Shown: positions 12,530-21,811, numbered from the stretch's first letter. The stretch is DNA of 64,000 bases from Ornithodoros turicata (GCF_037126465.1 NW_026999293.1:186001-250000); one strand, 5' to 3'. The notes: generated from the letters alone by a model not told the origin. Program-made: numbers and translations.

Positions 12530-12682
12530 CTTCTGATGTTGAATGACAGTTGTGTCCCATTTGGTCCTGTTCTGTCGAGATTGCAACATTGTAAGGCTCC
12601 GTTTTCACTTCCGTAACCGGATGTTCCTTCGAGGATTCCTCTCGAGGTTCTTCTTTAATGTCACACGTCCCAGCTGTCACTC
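12530..12682 (-). CDS. IKEEP/VKTEP exon (51-codon phase-symmetric exon)
   Basis: This 153-base exon lies between an acceptor (TACTACAG before 12,682) and a donor (GAAG, then GTAAATAC after 12,530). Both junctions are phase 1. It encodes an acidic module containing CDIKEEPREESS and VKTEPYNV and ending in TSEG. Both IKEE and VKTE fit the psi-K-x-E SUMO acceptor consensus, and the segments are Glu-rich, as in regulator regions of transcription factors; function is inferred. Four more copies occur on the plus strand (29.1, 31.1, 43.4 and 44.1 kb). It lies upstream of the finger exons at 10.3 and 3.5 kb on the same strand, so it is probably spliced to one of them. Confidence 0.7.
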
Positions 12683-12759
12683 CTGTAGTAAAACAAGAAA
12701 AGAGAGAAGTAAGCGACACTGCAAATCTTAAAGTCACATGATGACGTCTCAGTCACGGT

Positions 12760-12905
12760 AATCCAGAAGATGTGGGTTCGAGTCCTACAGGCGGCTGACC
12801 TTTTCAGTAACTTTCACCTTTCATCGTTAATTTCTTAGGCAACTTGAGGCCTTGTATGTGATTGTCCCTTCTATGTTGTTCCAGCCTCAGAACATCAGTT
12901 CTCTC
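12760..12905 (+). mobile_element. tRNA-derived SINE fragment (family 2, copy 1)
   Basis: It begins around a pol III B-box-like GGTTCGAGTCC (12,775-12,785), followed by a body with CTGACCTTTTCAGTAACTTTC and CATCGTTAATTTCTTAGGC that recurs at 15,735-15,880. The A box is missing or decayed, so this is a 5'-truncated SINE and not a tRNA gene. Confidence 0.55.
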
Positions 12906-12957
12906 ACATGATGACCCCCTCCGTACCTTTCATCAACCCAGTTCAACTATATTCCAG

Positions 12958-13345
12958 CTAGTAGTGTGCCCTGTCGCCAGTGACGAAATGTAGGGGCGCC
13001 GCCATGGCCAATAGTGCATGAGATGAAGCGTGGGTAAGGGCTGTTGGATGAAAGGGTTTTGGACTTGGGACGGTCATGGGCCTCGTGCAGCACCTATAGG
13101 GGGCTCCACAAGCAAATCCCCTAGCGGGAGGGGTGGGCACTTTTCCCAGGGCTCGTAGCACACTCTGCGGTGTTGCCTGTATGCGGCCTGCTGCATCACG
13201 TCTACCGTAAGCACATCAATCTTCAGAACACAAAAGCAGTAAGCTATGGGCTGTACGTGGAGCAGCGTGCCATCATCCCGTTTGGTAACGGCTACGACCG
13301 TAGAGTGCAGAGATGTGGCACGCGTATAATATGAGTGCACCAGTC
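12958..13345 (-). repeat. Inverted copy of the 28.67-29.0 kb segment with conserved open frame
   Basis: This segment is the inverted counterpart of 28,670-29,000. On the minus strand an open frame (13,340-13,074) contains VAVTKRDDGT, DVLTVDVMQQAAYRQH and RVCYEP. The plus-strand paralogue preserves the same frame with substitutions but no indel across this part. The opposite strand is also open (HINLQNTKAVSYGLYVE), so it is not clear which strand, if either, is coding. In both places it lies upstream of an IKEEP exon in the same relative orientation, so it belongs to the duplicated gene unit. I do not recognise the protein. Confidence 0.45.
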
Positions 13346-13748
13346 ATGGCTGTGTGTTTTCAGTGTGGTTTACTTCTACACGGTAGCGTTGTGCGAATTA
13401 ATTTATTTTGAATTGTTTTGTTTTGAATGGTTAGATTCCTATTGCAAGAAGTGCTAGCGCCTGTGGGTTTGAAACTACGCATAGTTCAAAACCGCAGATA
13501 AGTGGAATTTGCCCAACCAGCTCCGCGAGAATAAAAGGGTGAGAAAGCCAGGGTTTTCTAAACCTTCAAAATTGCATTTTCAAATTCTAGACCGTTGAAG
13601 GGTTTCAAGGACCAGTGGGAACCGTGAGAGCGGACATTTTTTTTTTTTTTTTTGCATCTCGAATTCGTTTCAGGCCTTTAACCCAAAAGAGTCATACTTT
13701 ATCTATAAAGCATTCCCCACTTGACTGTATAATTTACCAGGACTTTAC

Positions 13749-13990
13749 CATATGCATCACCTCCTGATGGATACTCTTTGCAGTGCTGTTGATGTACCTG
13801 GCCCTCTTCTGGTAGGCATGATGCTACATCAGGTGGTTCTGATTTCACCCTCACGGGCTGACCGCTGAACTCTGCGGAGAGCTGCATTTCTTGGAGTCCT
13901 GATTCCAAAGGGGCTGGCAGGTGATGGCTCGTAGGCACAAGTACCTCTTGCTTCCTCTTTATTGCTGTCCTTATCCCGTATACATTACAG
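13749..13990 (-). CDS. VKSEPP exon of the zinc-finger gene family
   Basis: This exon encodes a module reading LQEMQLSAEFSG, VRVKSEPPDVA, then GQVHQQHC and SGGDAYG. It ends at a donor (GCATATG, then GTAAAGTC) at 13,749 in phase 1, matching the phase of the downstream IKEEP and finger exons. VKSE fits psi-K-x-E. A plus-strand paralogue lies at 23,717-23,950. Upstream similarity (SCSVSVRK, LYLF, RTQFSLP) extends to about 14,060, where a hAT-like element starts. The exon start is uncertain: no clear acceptor is seen in this copy, and the paralogue has an ATG (MRTAL) where this copy reads ATA, so this copy may lack the start codon. Confidence 0.6.
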
Positions 13991-14069
13991 GGAAGAGAAA
14001 ATTGAGTCCGGGATTGAAACAAATACAACGACGGTTTTCGTACGCTCACAGAACATGAAAACCACCAAC

Positions 14070-14673
14070 CAGTTATGGCCACTAACTACTTTGCAATTAA
14101 GTAGATTAACTAGTAGTTCAGCTACTGTTCAGGGGAGTAGTTAAAACTACTTCTTTAGCTACTGCAATGTAGTTTAACTACATCTATAACTACTTAATGT
14201 TGTCCATCAACATCAATCCCTCGTAGTGTTCTTGGACACCTAAATATGAATCACGAGCAATGATAAATTTTGGCTGAAGCCATTGCTACATCGTCAAATG
14301 CAAAGCTTGCGGCGAGATTCTTTCTGTGCCTGCGCGATAAACTAAGTTGCAGAATTATTTCGCAGCAAATGAGGCTTCACTAGACAAGCATTAAAAGTGA
14401 AGATTTAGTACACATGCACGACACAATTGCTCTGCACGTAAGCTCTCGTCAAACAAGTAGCTCGAGGTAAAAGTCGGAAGCACAATCGTGCCGTAAAGCT
14501 TGCGGCAAAATCGGAAGTAGTTGGCGCTTTCAGTAACCTAACTACTGTATTTAACTACTCAAAATAGCAGTTTAACTAGTAGTTGCCACCACATTTCTGC
14601 AAGTAGTTGATAACTACTTTTTAACTACAATCAGGTAGTTTAACTACATGTTGTTAGCTACTGGCCATCACTG
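14070..14673. mobile_element. hAT-like MITE with GTAGTTAAACTAC motifs
   Basis: Its ends are CAGTTATGGCCACTAACTAC and the reverse complement of the right end, CAGTGATGGCCAGTAGCTA. Flanking 8-mers are CCACCAAC (14,062-14,069) and CCATTAAC (14,674-14,681), 6 of 8 identical, consistent with an old 8-bp target duplication of hAT type. The inside holds many palindromic GTAGTTAAACTAC-like motifs near both ends and no coding frame. It inserted next to the VKSEPP exon on its 5' side. Confidence 0.65.
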
Positions 14674-15610
14674 CCATTAACGGGGTACTGATGGAAGCTC
14701 CGACTCACTGTTTCTCAGAGGGTCGACTATGTCCGAATGGGTTCCCAGTTGAGACGGAAGAGGTGTCAGTGAGAAGTTCTTGGCGAAATCTTGCTTAGAT
14801 GTTACCCTTCTGAAGAAATATGATATGCAGTGTTCAACGTAACTCGTTACAGTAACTAAGTTCTTTTTTTTTTGGTAACTTGTAACTTAACTCGGTACTT
14901 TTGCACCGTGGTATCTTTTGGAGGTAAAAAAAAAATCTGAATCCCATGATTTCTTTCTGAGTACTCTTCCAAGTCTGCGCGCCTCAAAATATTTTTAACA
15001 CCTCCTACACTGCAGAGCTGAACAGTTTAAATAGCTCTGAAAACATTGCGGAGTTTCGTAAAACATTCCAAAAGTTCCCGAAATTTTTCAGTTTTCTCGG
15101 GGCATAAACTCTCGATAAAAAGTGTCCATCAACCTTCAACTGGTCTTGGCACGAAAGTATTATGCTTTCTCTTCACTCAGAAGAGATTTGGTTGAAATTC
15201 GCGCAAAAGCTATTTTGTTAGAATTTTTTTTCGACAAGTAGGTTACGTATCAAATCGCACTCTTCAAGAGGCGGCCATGGCACGAACAAAAATTTTGCGG
15301 CAAAAATAAGCCGGGAGTACATTGGCTGCATCTGAACAATCAACCACAATTTATTTGAAAGAAATCAGGGATGGTCGAGCGCAATGTCTGGGACGTTTGG
15401 CATGGAATGACCCAGCTATTATGGGACACAGGAGTGGTGAGGGACGATATGTTCACTCTTGACAGCAATTTTGAAAATGAGCAAAAAAGATGGAACCCTC
15501 CTCATGTGGGGCATGTTGCAACACCTGCTGTGGCTAGACGTACGCCGGACAGTCCATGATATGAGGAACTAGACTCAATTACCTCAACTAACGGAACCTA
15601 TGACCTAGAG
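14674..15610. other. No gene; fragmentary repeat sequence
   Basis: The stretch 14,836-14,920 has repeated GTAAC/GTTAC half palindromes typical of another hAT-like terminus, but I could not find its partner. The rest shows no coding region. Confidence 0.35.
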
Positions 15611-15631
15611 ATGTACTAACTTGCTACATGA

Positions 15632-15880
15632 TTTGGAAAGTAACGATGAGAAATGGAGGTCACTGAAAAGGTTAGCCAGCTGCAGGACTCAAACCATAAA
15701 TAAATAAATAAGCCGATATCTTCTCGATTTGCCCTGGGTTCGAGTCCTACAGCAGACTAACCTTTTCAGTGGCTTATCCATCTTTCATCGTTAATTTCTT
15801 AGGCACTTTAGGCTTTGTACGTATTTGTCCTTTCGATGTTGTTCCAGCCTCGGAACATCAATTACTGTCTCATGTTGCAA
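15632..15880. mobile_element. Two SINE family-2 fragments in opposite orientation
   Basis: A minus-strand copy (about 15,632-15,700, with AACCTTTTCAGTGACC when reversed) and a plus-strand copy (about 15,735-15,880) face each other across an AAATAAATAAATAAG stretch (15,700-15,712). The plus copy holds the B-box-like GGTTCGAGTCC (15,738-15,748). Both share the body seen at 12,760-12,905. Confidence 0.55.
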
Positions 15881-16078
15881 ACCAAGCTAACTTGCACTAA
15901 CGAAACCTAAACTAACTTGACCTATAAGAACTACGACACCGCGTGAATAAAGGCGACTTGCGGAATGGTGACGCCAACGTGCCCAGCCGATGTCACTCGG
16001 TACGTACCGTATATTAATAACAAACTTTTTTAAAAATCGTTGTTGCCGTCATTGTTACTGTGGCTGGATAACTGCCAC

Positions 16079-16202
16079 AATTTAAAAGCGATAAAACCCC
16101 AGTGCTGGAGATACAAAAGGACGAAGCACCCCTGCACTGGGCTTTTATCGCTTTTTAAAATATACCGCCAAACGGCAGGGTTTTTTATCGCTTTTTAATT
16201 GT
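16079..16202. mobile_element. Small palindromic repeat with three AAGCGATAAAA motifs
   Basis: The ends ACAATTTAAAAGCGATAAAA and ACAATTAAAAAGCGATAAAA (right end reversed) form an inverted repeat. A third copy sits inside near 16,140-16,158 and pairs with the left one through CCCAGTGC. The unit could fold into alternative hairpins. It is probably a MITE or its remnant. Confidence 0.45.
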
Positions 16203-16947
16203 CACACTCTCGCACTAATGTCAAGTCACATGAGAATGTCGTGTCACATGGCGGCATTGTGACATTCAGTAGAGCATCACATGGGACACAACAAGTCAGG
16301 ACAGGAGAGAGACAGAAAGAAAGAGAAAAGGCATTATTGCTGCGAAGGGACCTTGACTCCTGAGAGAAGAACACAACTTCCGAGGGGACAGACAAAGGAC
16401 AGACACAACACGAAGTCTCGTGTTCCCTGGTCTCGAGGTTTTACATTATGCATCATCTTCACCAGCTCGCTTGCTTCTTAGCCATTTTTTTCATTGACAA
16501 CCTCCCAGACATTCCAGAACTCACAGTCACAAACATCCGCATGAAATTTCACGTGTAGCATGCTCAAGAAAGCGTCGTCTAACGTAACATAGCGCAATAT
16601 AAACAGCGTTATATTGATCATTTTTTATTATGTGTCGTAATTTTGAAACTTTTGTCGACGGTTTAAGCCTTACCTTGTCGGGGCATAAGCACCTGTCTGA
16701 CTCCGGCTTCATGTGGTTCGAAACTTTTTAGGTTGCGCGTCTGAGCCCGTTAGAGTGTTTCGTTTTTTCGCGCTTCATTTGCACACGACAACAAACTCAA
16801 CCAGTCTCTAGGGTTTCAATCAGTAGAAAGTCAACTTTTCGCTCCGATATTCACCGTGTCACATTCACAGCCTACCTTTTAATTACCAGTTCTAACGAAC
16901 GGTACTTACCTGAAGTTAGAGCTGGAATTATACGATGTATAGGGAGA

Positions 16948-17095
16948 CACTTACTATCAGGGTTTACAACTGCTTTTTCCTTCTTTTCGTCAGACAGATG
17001 TCAACTTTAAAGCAAAGTTTGCGCGTGCGACCCTAGATGGCGCTGCTCCCCCTTGTCTATATAAGTTCTGACTACCCTGCTTCTCTCGTCTTTCC
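16948..17095. repeat. DIRS left inverted terminal repeat
   Basis: This 148-base segment, from CACTTACTATCAGG to CTCGTCTTTCC, is the exact reverse complement of 21,928-22,075 as far as I can read. The left outer extension (16,880-16,947) is unique to this end and is copied inverted in the internal complementary region. Confidence 0.9.
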
Positions 17096-17156
17096 GAAAT
17101 GTGAGGGCAGTGCCCAAGACAACACAGGCACAATAAGAGAGGGTGTGTACGCAAAC

Positions 17157-17162
17157 TTTATT
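17157..17162 (-). terminator. Polyadenylation signal of the DIRS element
   Basis: AATAAA on the minus strand lies about 330 bases after the recombinase stop codon and inside the left terminal repeat. It is the best candidate for 3'-end formation of the element's transcripts. Confidence 0.5.
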
Positions 17163-17363
17163 CATCACACAACTGTCATCAAGTTTTGGTGATCGTCAAC
17201 CAGCGTAGAACGTAGTGGTCTGGTGGCTTGTTGGGCTTCGACCCCGACCTGTACATGAAAGGCAAGGGAGAAAAAGGGCATGAGCTGCTAATTATATGCA
17301 CCTAGCAAGCCAGCAGAACCCCTTGCAAGGGTGGGGATTGGTCAAACCCCGGGCGGGACGAAC

Positions 17364-17492
17364 CCCTGATAGTAAGTGTCTCCCTATACATCGTATAATT
17401 CCAGCTCTAACTTCAGGTAAGTACCGTTCGTTAGAACTGGTAATTATACTTCTGCATATGTCGTCACTTACTATCAGGGTTTACAACTGCTT
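17364..17492. repeat. DIRS internal complementary region
   Basis: The first part (17,364 to about 17,442) is the reverse complement of the left outer end and adjoining repeat (16,880-16,962). The second part (about 17,435-17,492) is the reverse complement of the right outer end (22,048-22,096). The two parts meet at GGTAATTATACTTC, which gives the sequence of the circle junction expected for DIRS replication. In this family it templates restoration of the ends. It ends two bases from the recombinase stop codon. Confidence 0.88.
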
Positions 17493-17494
17493 GT

Positions 17495-20400
17495 TCAAAG
17501 CTGCGTGCACACCCGGGACAAAACTTGCGTGCCGAAATTTGCTCTAGAGACCAAATCTCGTCTGTAGAAACGGTTAAAAGTGGTGTCGGACGACCAGTCA
17601 GCCACCGCGAGAATTTCAGAGATAGGGACCCCCTTTTCCAGCGCCCTGGAAGTGGCTGCACCCCTTGTGGAGTGCGCTTTGAAGCGGGATATGTCAATGC
17701 CCGCTGACTGTAACATGCGCTTCAGCCAATTGGCGATTGTGTCCCGAGAGGCAGGTCTGTGGGGTTTCTGAGTAGTCAAGAGGAGTCGGGAACATCCAGT
17801 ACGGAGGGTGAGTGTACGTGTTAGATAGGCTTGTAGGCACAGAATTGGGCAGAGGGAGGGCTCCTGAAGCAGAGCCGGGACGAACAGGGATGGCCAGGGT
17901 TTAGAGGGCCGTGATGTTTTCCGTAAGCCGTCAAGCCGCAGTTCCCAGCCAGTCGGCTGACGCTTAATGCCATCCATGGACAGCAAACAGAGATCGGCTG
18001 AGCGCCCTGCAGTAGCCAGAGCCAGAAGCATAACCAGCTTGTACGATAGCAGGCGCAGAGGTAGGGAATCATTTTCCCCTAAGGAAGAAATGAAGGAAGT
18101 AACTGACTCCACCGGCCACATGTCAGAGTAACGAGGACGAGGGGGGTTCAAGTTAAACACTCCTTTCAGGAGCCGGGTGACCGCTGGGTGTTCTCCCAAA
18201 GGATGGCCCTCGCAAACACCAATAGTTTGGGAAAGGGCTGACCGATAGCTATTAATGGTCCTGTATGATAAATGTTCCTGGTAGTGCAGGTACGCGAGGA
18301 AGTTCAAGACTGTATTCAAAGGGGGAGAAAAGGGATCAAGCAACCGTGCACTGCACCAGCTATCCCACCTTCGCCAGCAGGAATTGTAGGCGAGCCGGGT
18401 GCCTCTGCGCCAAGACGCGGAGATAAGCCCTGCAGCCTCTCCCGAAAGGCTCGAATGCGAAGGGGGTCGCTGGTCAGCTTCCACACAGCTAGGCGAAGGC
18501 TGTGGCCTACCAATGGGTGAAATACACCTTGCGGATTGCGGAGAAGATCCTGGAGGGGTTGGATGAGTCGAGGTTCTTCGCAAGCCAGACGCAACAGAGA
18601 GGGGTACCATGGCTGCGACGGCCAGGTCGGGGCTACCAAGATGAGGTCCCCGCCTGTCTCGCACATTTTCCGGAGACATCGATTCACTAGGTTGAAGGGG
18701 GGAAATGCATAAAGACCCGGTCCTGACCAGATCTGGGTGAAAGCATCCACCTCTGCTGCTCCTGGGTCCGGTTTCCAGCTGAAATAATGTGGGACTTGAT
18801 GGTTCGACAGATCGGCGAAGAGATCCACCTTGATAGGACCCCAGAGGCTGTCGATCTTCTGAAACGTGGGAACATGAAGTTTCCAACTGCTGTTGTCGAA
18901 GTGGACACGAGAGGCCCTGTCTGCCACCGCATTCAATCGTCCGGGAATATGTTGAGCACGCACCGTTAGGCCTCGCTTCAGGCACCACGACCACAGCTGA
19001 AGGGCTACTTTGTTGAGACTGCTGGAGCGAGTGCTCCCCATGCGATTGATAGCAGCCACTGCTGCCCTGTTGTCGAGCTGCAGTAGGATGCAGCCCTGGT
19101 CGGATGGCCTCCCAAGAGCCTGGAGCCCCAAGAATGCTGCTCTCAGCTCCAACTCGTTTATATGGAGCTGGGCTAGCTCGTTGGTCCACTGCTGACCAAC
19201 TACGAGACCCTGAGAGTGAGCGCCCCAACCTTGCAGAGAACTGTCTGTTTGAATGGTCTGAAGGGCTGAACTCTCGTGCAAGCTGCGCCTGGGGTGGGAC
19301 AGGAGGACCGTGCGCCACCACCCCAAATCCTCCCTGGCTGCTGAGGAGAGTGTAACTGTGGTCTCGTAAGAGCCTATCTGTAAAGCCTGATGCAAGAGAG
19401 ACTGGAGCGACCTGAGATGTAGGGGAGCTGCCAGAACGGCCAAAGAAGTAGCATTCAGACGACCTATCAGGCTCGCTAGGGCCCTCACACCTATGCTCTC
19501 TCCGAGTATGGAATCTATCTCCTGTTTGATTGCTAACCTCTTGTCGACGGGGAGGCAGAGTGCCAATGGTACCGTCATGATCTCGAATCCCAAGAAGGTG
19601 AGAGTCCGAGTTGGGGTGAGATGAGATTTTGTCTGATTTATCACAAAGCCCAGAGAATGTAACAGATTTACGACTGTCTGCATGGAGGACCTCAAACGAC
19701 CAGGTGATTGGTCCATGAGGAGGATGTCGTCTAAGAATATTACCAGCCGAATCCCCTGAGACCTTAGATGGGCAACTATAGGTTTCATAATCTTGGTGAA
19801 CACCCGCGGTGCCGAGCAGAGGCCAAAAGGGAGAACGTTCCATTGGTAACACCTCCCCTGATGCAGGAAGCAGAGCCAAGGTCTGTCCCGCTTGGCTATA
19901 GGAACTGACAAGTAGGCATCCTTCAGGTCGATGCGAACCAGATAATCTCCCTGAAGTAACAGATCCTTCACGGTGTCCCAGCCCTCCATCTTGAAATGTT
20001 CGTGGTGAATGAACAGGTTGAGCTGCTTGAGATTCAGGACTGGCCTCAACTGCCGGTCCTTCTTTGGAACAAGAAAGAAAGGGGACAGAAACCGTGCTGT
20101 GTGCAGAGGGATGGGGGATATAGCTCCCTTGAGCTGCAGCTCCTCTATCACCGGAATAGCGGAAGGGTTTGGGTATAGCCTCGAGCGCGTTAGAAGCGTG
20201 GAACCCGCGAGGGAGGGTGGGTGGGAGAATTCGAGGTGATATCCCCTTACGGTTTGAAGAACCCATGCATCCCCTGTGAGCAGTTTCCACACCGGGAGAC
20301 AGCGGGCCAGTCGGCCTGCTGGAGGAGAGGAGGAAAGGAGACTTACCCCGTGGGCCTCGAAATGCCCTTCCCTGAGGTCCACCTGGGAAGGGCCGGCCTG

Positions 20401-21352
20401 GAAAGGGCTGGCGGAAGGTGCCGCTGGACCCCGGGCGGCTTCGTTTCACAGCAGGTTCCTCGGGCGGGCCCCTCTGTGTGCCCTGTCGGGCTTCCCTGAG
20501 GACCTTGTATGTCTCGTTTCGCATTCGAATCTGCTCGAGGAACTGCTGCCCAAATAGTTGGGCAGCACCCTCCTCGTCGAGATGGTCCCTGGTAACTAGG
20601 GACCGCAGGTCCGGGGCTACCCTGTTCAGCACACTCTCTCGGCGTTCATTACCGAGAGAGGTGAAAAGCCGCCCCAAGTGTGACAGGGCAGCCGCTAAGT
20701 GGTCGGCGACCACGCGTCGATCCACTCGCCCCGGACCGTGCGGCGTTCCAGAAGGTGGGTCCCCTGGCGCTGTAGATGGCTCCTCGGAACAATGCTCCAA
20801 GAGAGCCACCAAGGGGCTCACCGCGGAGACGATGGCAGCTTGGCCATCCCGCAAGGCTTGATCCCGTTGGCTCAGGCTCCCACAATCTGGTTCACTGTCG
20901 CCTGGGCGTCGCCGCTGACGGGCTGCCTCTAGTGCTAGTACCTTCATTTCCGGATTCAAATCCGGAACCACCAGGAACGGGAGCTTCAAACGGGGGAAGT
21001 CCGCAAGGGCCTTGCGGCACCGTTCGGACCTCCCGTCAGGACCCCAGTGGCCCCGGACGAAGCCAATGATGGCTGGGGACACCTCCCGGTGCCCCACCCC
21101 TGCGAAGCCAGTTAGCCAGTCATCCACTGCTGACATGGAACCCTCACCCGCCACCTCGGGATCGTGGGGGGAATGAGGTGAGATGATTGGGGGGGGAAGA
21201 TCTTCCTCCCTGTCTGCCACATATATGTCAGACTCAACGTCCAGTTCCTGCGCCGGCAGGGGAGGTAAGCGCTGGACCAGGCAGGCCACTGTCTCCGTGA
21301 GGGACTCCACCATAGCCCTCAGGTCAGGTTCTGTTCCTGAAGGTGCAGCCAT
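17495..21352 (-). CDS. DIRS gag and tyrosine recombinase in one continuous frame (about 1,285 aa)
   Basis: The start is taken at 21,352 (MAAPSGTEPD) because GAGACCATGG is a strong initiation context directly after a probable splice acceptor; an in-frame Met eight codons earlier lies in the predicted intron. Residues 1-330 are gag-like, with an acidic start, helical middle, and Arg/Gly/Pro-rich end (PGRPFPGGPQGRAFRG) suited to nucleic-acid binding. The last ~300 residues are a tyrosine recombinase: a core-binding domain (GTRLAYNSCWRRW), first catalytic Arg in TAGRSADL, HSTRGAA (H-x-x-R), ADWSSD, and the nucleophile Tyr in NRFYRRD. It would integrate the circular DNA copy. The middle, Ser/Pro/Arg-rich, has no domain and overlies the RT frame. 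It may be overprinted or removed by splicing. Confidence 0.8.
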   Translation of the reverse strand: MAAPSGTEPDLRAMVESLTETVACLVQRLPPLPAQELDVESDIYVADREEDLPPPIISPHSPHDPEVAGEGSMSAVDDWLTGFAGVGHREVSPAIIGFVRGHWGPDGRSERCRKALADFPRLKLPFLVVPDLNPEMKVLALEAARQRRRPGDSEPDCGSLSQRDQALRDGQAAIVSAVSPLVALLEHCSEEPSTAPGDPPSGTPHGPGRVDRRVVADHLAAALSHLGRLFTSLGNERRESVLNRVAPDLRSLVTRDHLDEEGAAQLFGQQFLEQIRMRNETYKVLREARQGTQRGPPEEPAVKRSRPGSSGTFRQPFPGRPFPGGPQGRAFRGPRGKSPFLLSSSRPTGPLSPGVETAHRGCMGSSNRKGISPRILPPTLPRGFHASNALEAIPKPFRYSGDRGAAAQGSYIPHPSAHSTVSVPFLSCSKEGPAVEASPESQAAQPVHSPRTFQDGGLGHREGSVTSGRLSGSHRPEGCLLVSSYSQAGQTLALLPASGEVLPMERSPFWPLLGTAGVHQDYETYSCPSKVSGDSAGNILRRHPPHGPITWSFEVLHADSRKSVTFSGLCDKSDKISSHPNSDSHLLGIRDHDGTIGTLPPRRQEVSNQTGDRFHTRREHRCEGPSEPDRSSECYFFGRSGSSPTSQVAPVSLASGFTDRLLRDHSYTLLSSQGGFGVVAHGPPVPPQAQLAREFSPSDHSNRQFSARLGRSLSGSRSWSAVDQRASPAPYKRVGAESSILGAPGSWEAIRPGLHPTAARQQGSSGCYQSHGEHSLQQSQQSSPSAVVVVPEARPNGACSTYSRTIECGGRQGLSCPLRQQQLETSCSHVSEDRQPLGSYQGGSLRRSVEPSSPTLFQLETGPRSSRGGCFHPDLVRTGSLCISPLQPSESMSPENVRDRRGPHLGSPDLAVAAMVPLSVASGLRRTSTHPTPPGSSPQSARCISPIGRPQPSPSCVEADQRPPSHSSLSGEAAGLISASWRRGTRLAYNSCWRRWDSWCSARLLDPFSPPLNTVLNFLAYLHYQEHLSYRTINSYRSALSQTIGVCEGHPLGEHPAVTRLLKGVFNLNPPRPRYSDMWPVESVTSFISSLGENDSLPLRLLSYKLVMLLALATAGRSADLCLLSMDGIKRQPTGWELRLDGLRKTSRPSKPWPSLFVPALLQEPSLCPILCLQAYLTRTLTLRTGCSRLLLTTQKPHRPASRDTIANWLKRMLQSAGIDISRFKAHSTRGAATSRALEKGVPISEILAVADWSSDTTFNRFYRRDLVSRANFGTQVLSRVCTQL
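18316..20382 (-). CDS. DIRS reverse transcriptase, RNase H and methyltransferase-like ORF (688 aa)
   Basis: This frame lies +1 relative to the gag-recombinase frame and entirely inside it. RT motifs occur in order: SPFFLVPKKDRQLRPVLNLK, RIDLKDAYLSVPI (catalytic Asp), LPFGLCSAPRVF, and FLDDILL (catalytic Asp pair). RNase H follows with QTDSSLQGWGA, INELELRAA, LQLDNRAAV and AVADRASR, keeping the D-E-D-D set. The C-terminal part (VDLFADLSNHQVPHYFS, VDAFTQ, YAFPPFNLV, WPSQPWYPSL) is the domain usually called Dam or methyltransferase-like in DIRS elements. Together these copy the element RNA into DNA. The first Met at 20,382 may not be the true start, since frameshifting, reinitiation or splicing could deliver ribosomes. 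No inactivating change is seen. Confidence 0.88.
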   Translation of the reverse strand: MDLREGHFEAHGVSLLSSSPPAGRLARCLPVWKLLTGDAWVLQTVRGYHLEFSHPPSLAGSTLLTRSRLYPNPSAIPVIEELQLKGAISPIPLHTARFLSPFFLVPKKDRQLRPVLNLKQLNLFIHHEHFKMEGWDTVKDLLLQGDYLVRIDLKDAYLSVPIAKRDRPWLCFLHQGRCYQWNVLPFGLCSAPRVFTKIMKPIVAHLRSQGIRLVIFLDDILLMDQSPGRLRSSMQTVVNLLHSLGFVINQTKSHLTPTRTLTFLGFEIMTVPLALCLPVDKRLAIKQEIDSILGESIGVRALASLIGRLNATSLAVLAAPLHLRSLQSLLHQALQIGSYETTVTLSSAAREDLGWWRTVLLSHPRRSLHESSALQTIQTDSSLQGWGAHSQGLVVGQQWTNELAQLHINELELRAAFLGLQALGRPSDQGCILLQLDNRAAVAAINRMGSTRSSSLNKVALQLWSWCLKRGLTVRAQHIPGRLNAVADRASRVHFDNSSWKLHVPTFQKIDSLWGPIKVDLFADLSNHQVPHYFSWKPDPGAAEVDAFTQIWSGPGLYAFPPFNLVNRCLRKMCETGGDLILVAPTWPSQPWYPSLLRLACEEPRLIQPLQDLLRNPQGVFHPLVGHSLRLAVWKLTSDPLRIRAFRERLQGLSPRLGAEAPGSPTIPAGEGGIAGAVHGCLIPFLPL

Positions 21353-21357
21353 GGTCT

Positions 21358-21811
21358 CTGCATAAAAACAAAACAAAACGTCTAGCTAATCCTAGCAGTA
21401 CGGGTACGCAGACTACGAAGAACGAATACCCCTGTCATCCCGACAAGGTTAATGTTTCACCCCGAGTGGGGAGGGGTATCGCTCAGAAAATGGCTATCCA
21501 GCCCAAGCATGGCCATCCGGCCCAAACGTGGCTATCCAGCCCAAGCATGGCCATCCGGCCCAAAACGAAAACGCGGCCCAAAGTGGCCAAAATGTGGCAG
21601 CGCAACCTCAGAGGTAGCTCCTGTGGCAGCGCCGGGGAAGCGGTCACAGAGGAAGCAACAATTGTGGAAGCTACAAGTGTTCGGAAGCCACGGTGGGAAC
21701 CGAAAGTGGTTAATGAAAACACAAAGCTACCCGGAAGCGACTCCCGGGGAAGCTTAACCCTACCAAAAAAAAACTTCAGAAGTAAATCACCCACACAATC
21801 AAGCAACTTAC
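21358..21811 (-). other. Probable 5'-leader intron of the DIRS element
   Basis: On the minus strand a perfect donor (CTCAG, then GTAAGT) has its GT at 21,811-21,810. A pyrimidine-rich acceptor (TTTTGTTTTTATGCAG) ends at 21,358, six bases before the ATG at 21,352. Splicing would remove 454 bases, including a small tandem repeat near 21,490-21,567 (alternating 19-base units with GCCCAAGC). This is a prediction from consensus sites only. Confidence 0.6.

Noticed and set aside
13699..14082. One continuous 127-codon minus-strand protein including AITGWWFSCS
   Set aside because: The part before 13,990 probably lies outside the exon: only SCSVSVRK and later text is shared with the paralogue, and the first codons come from the hAT-like insertion.
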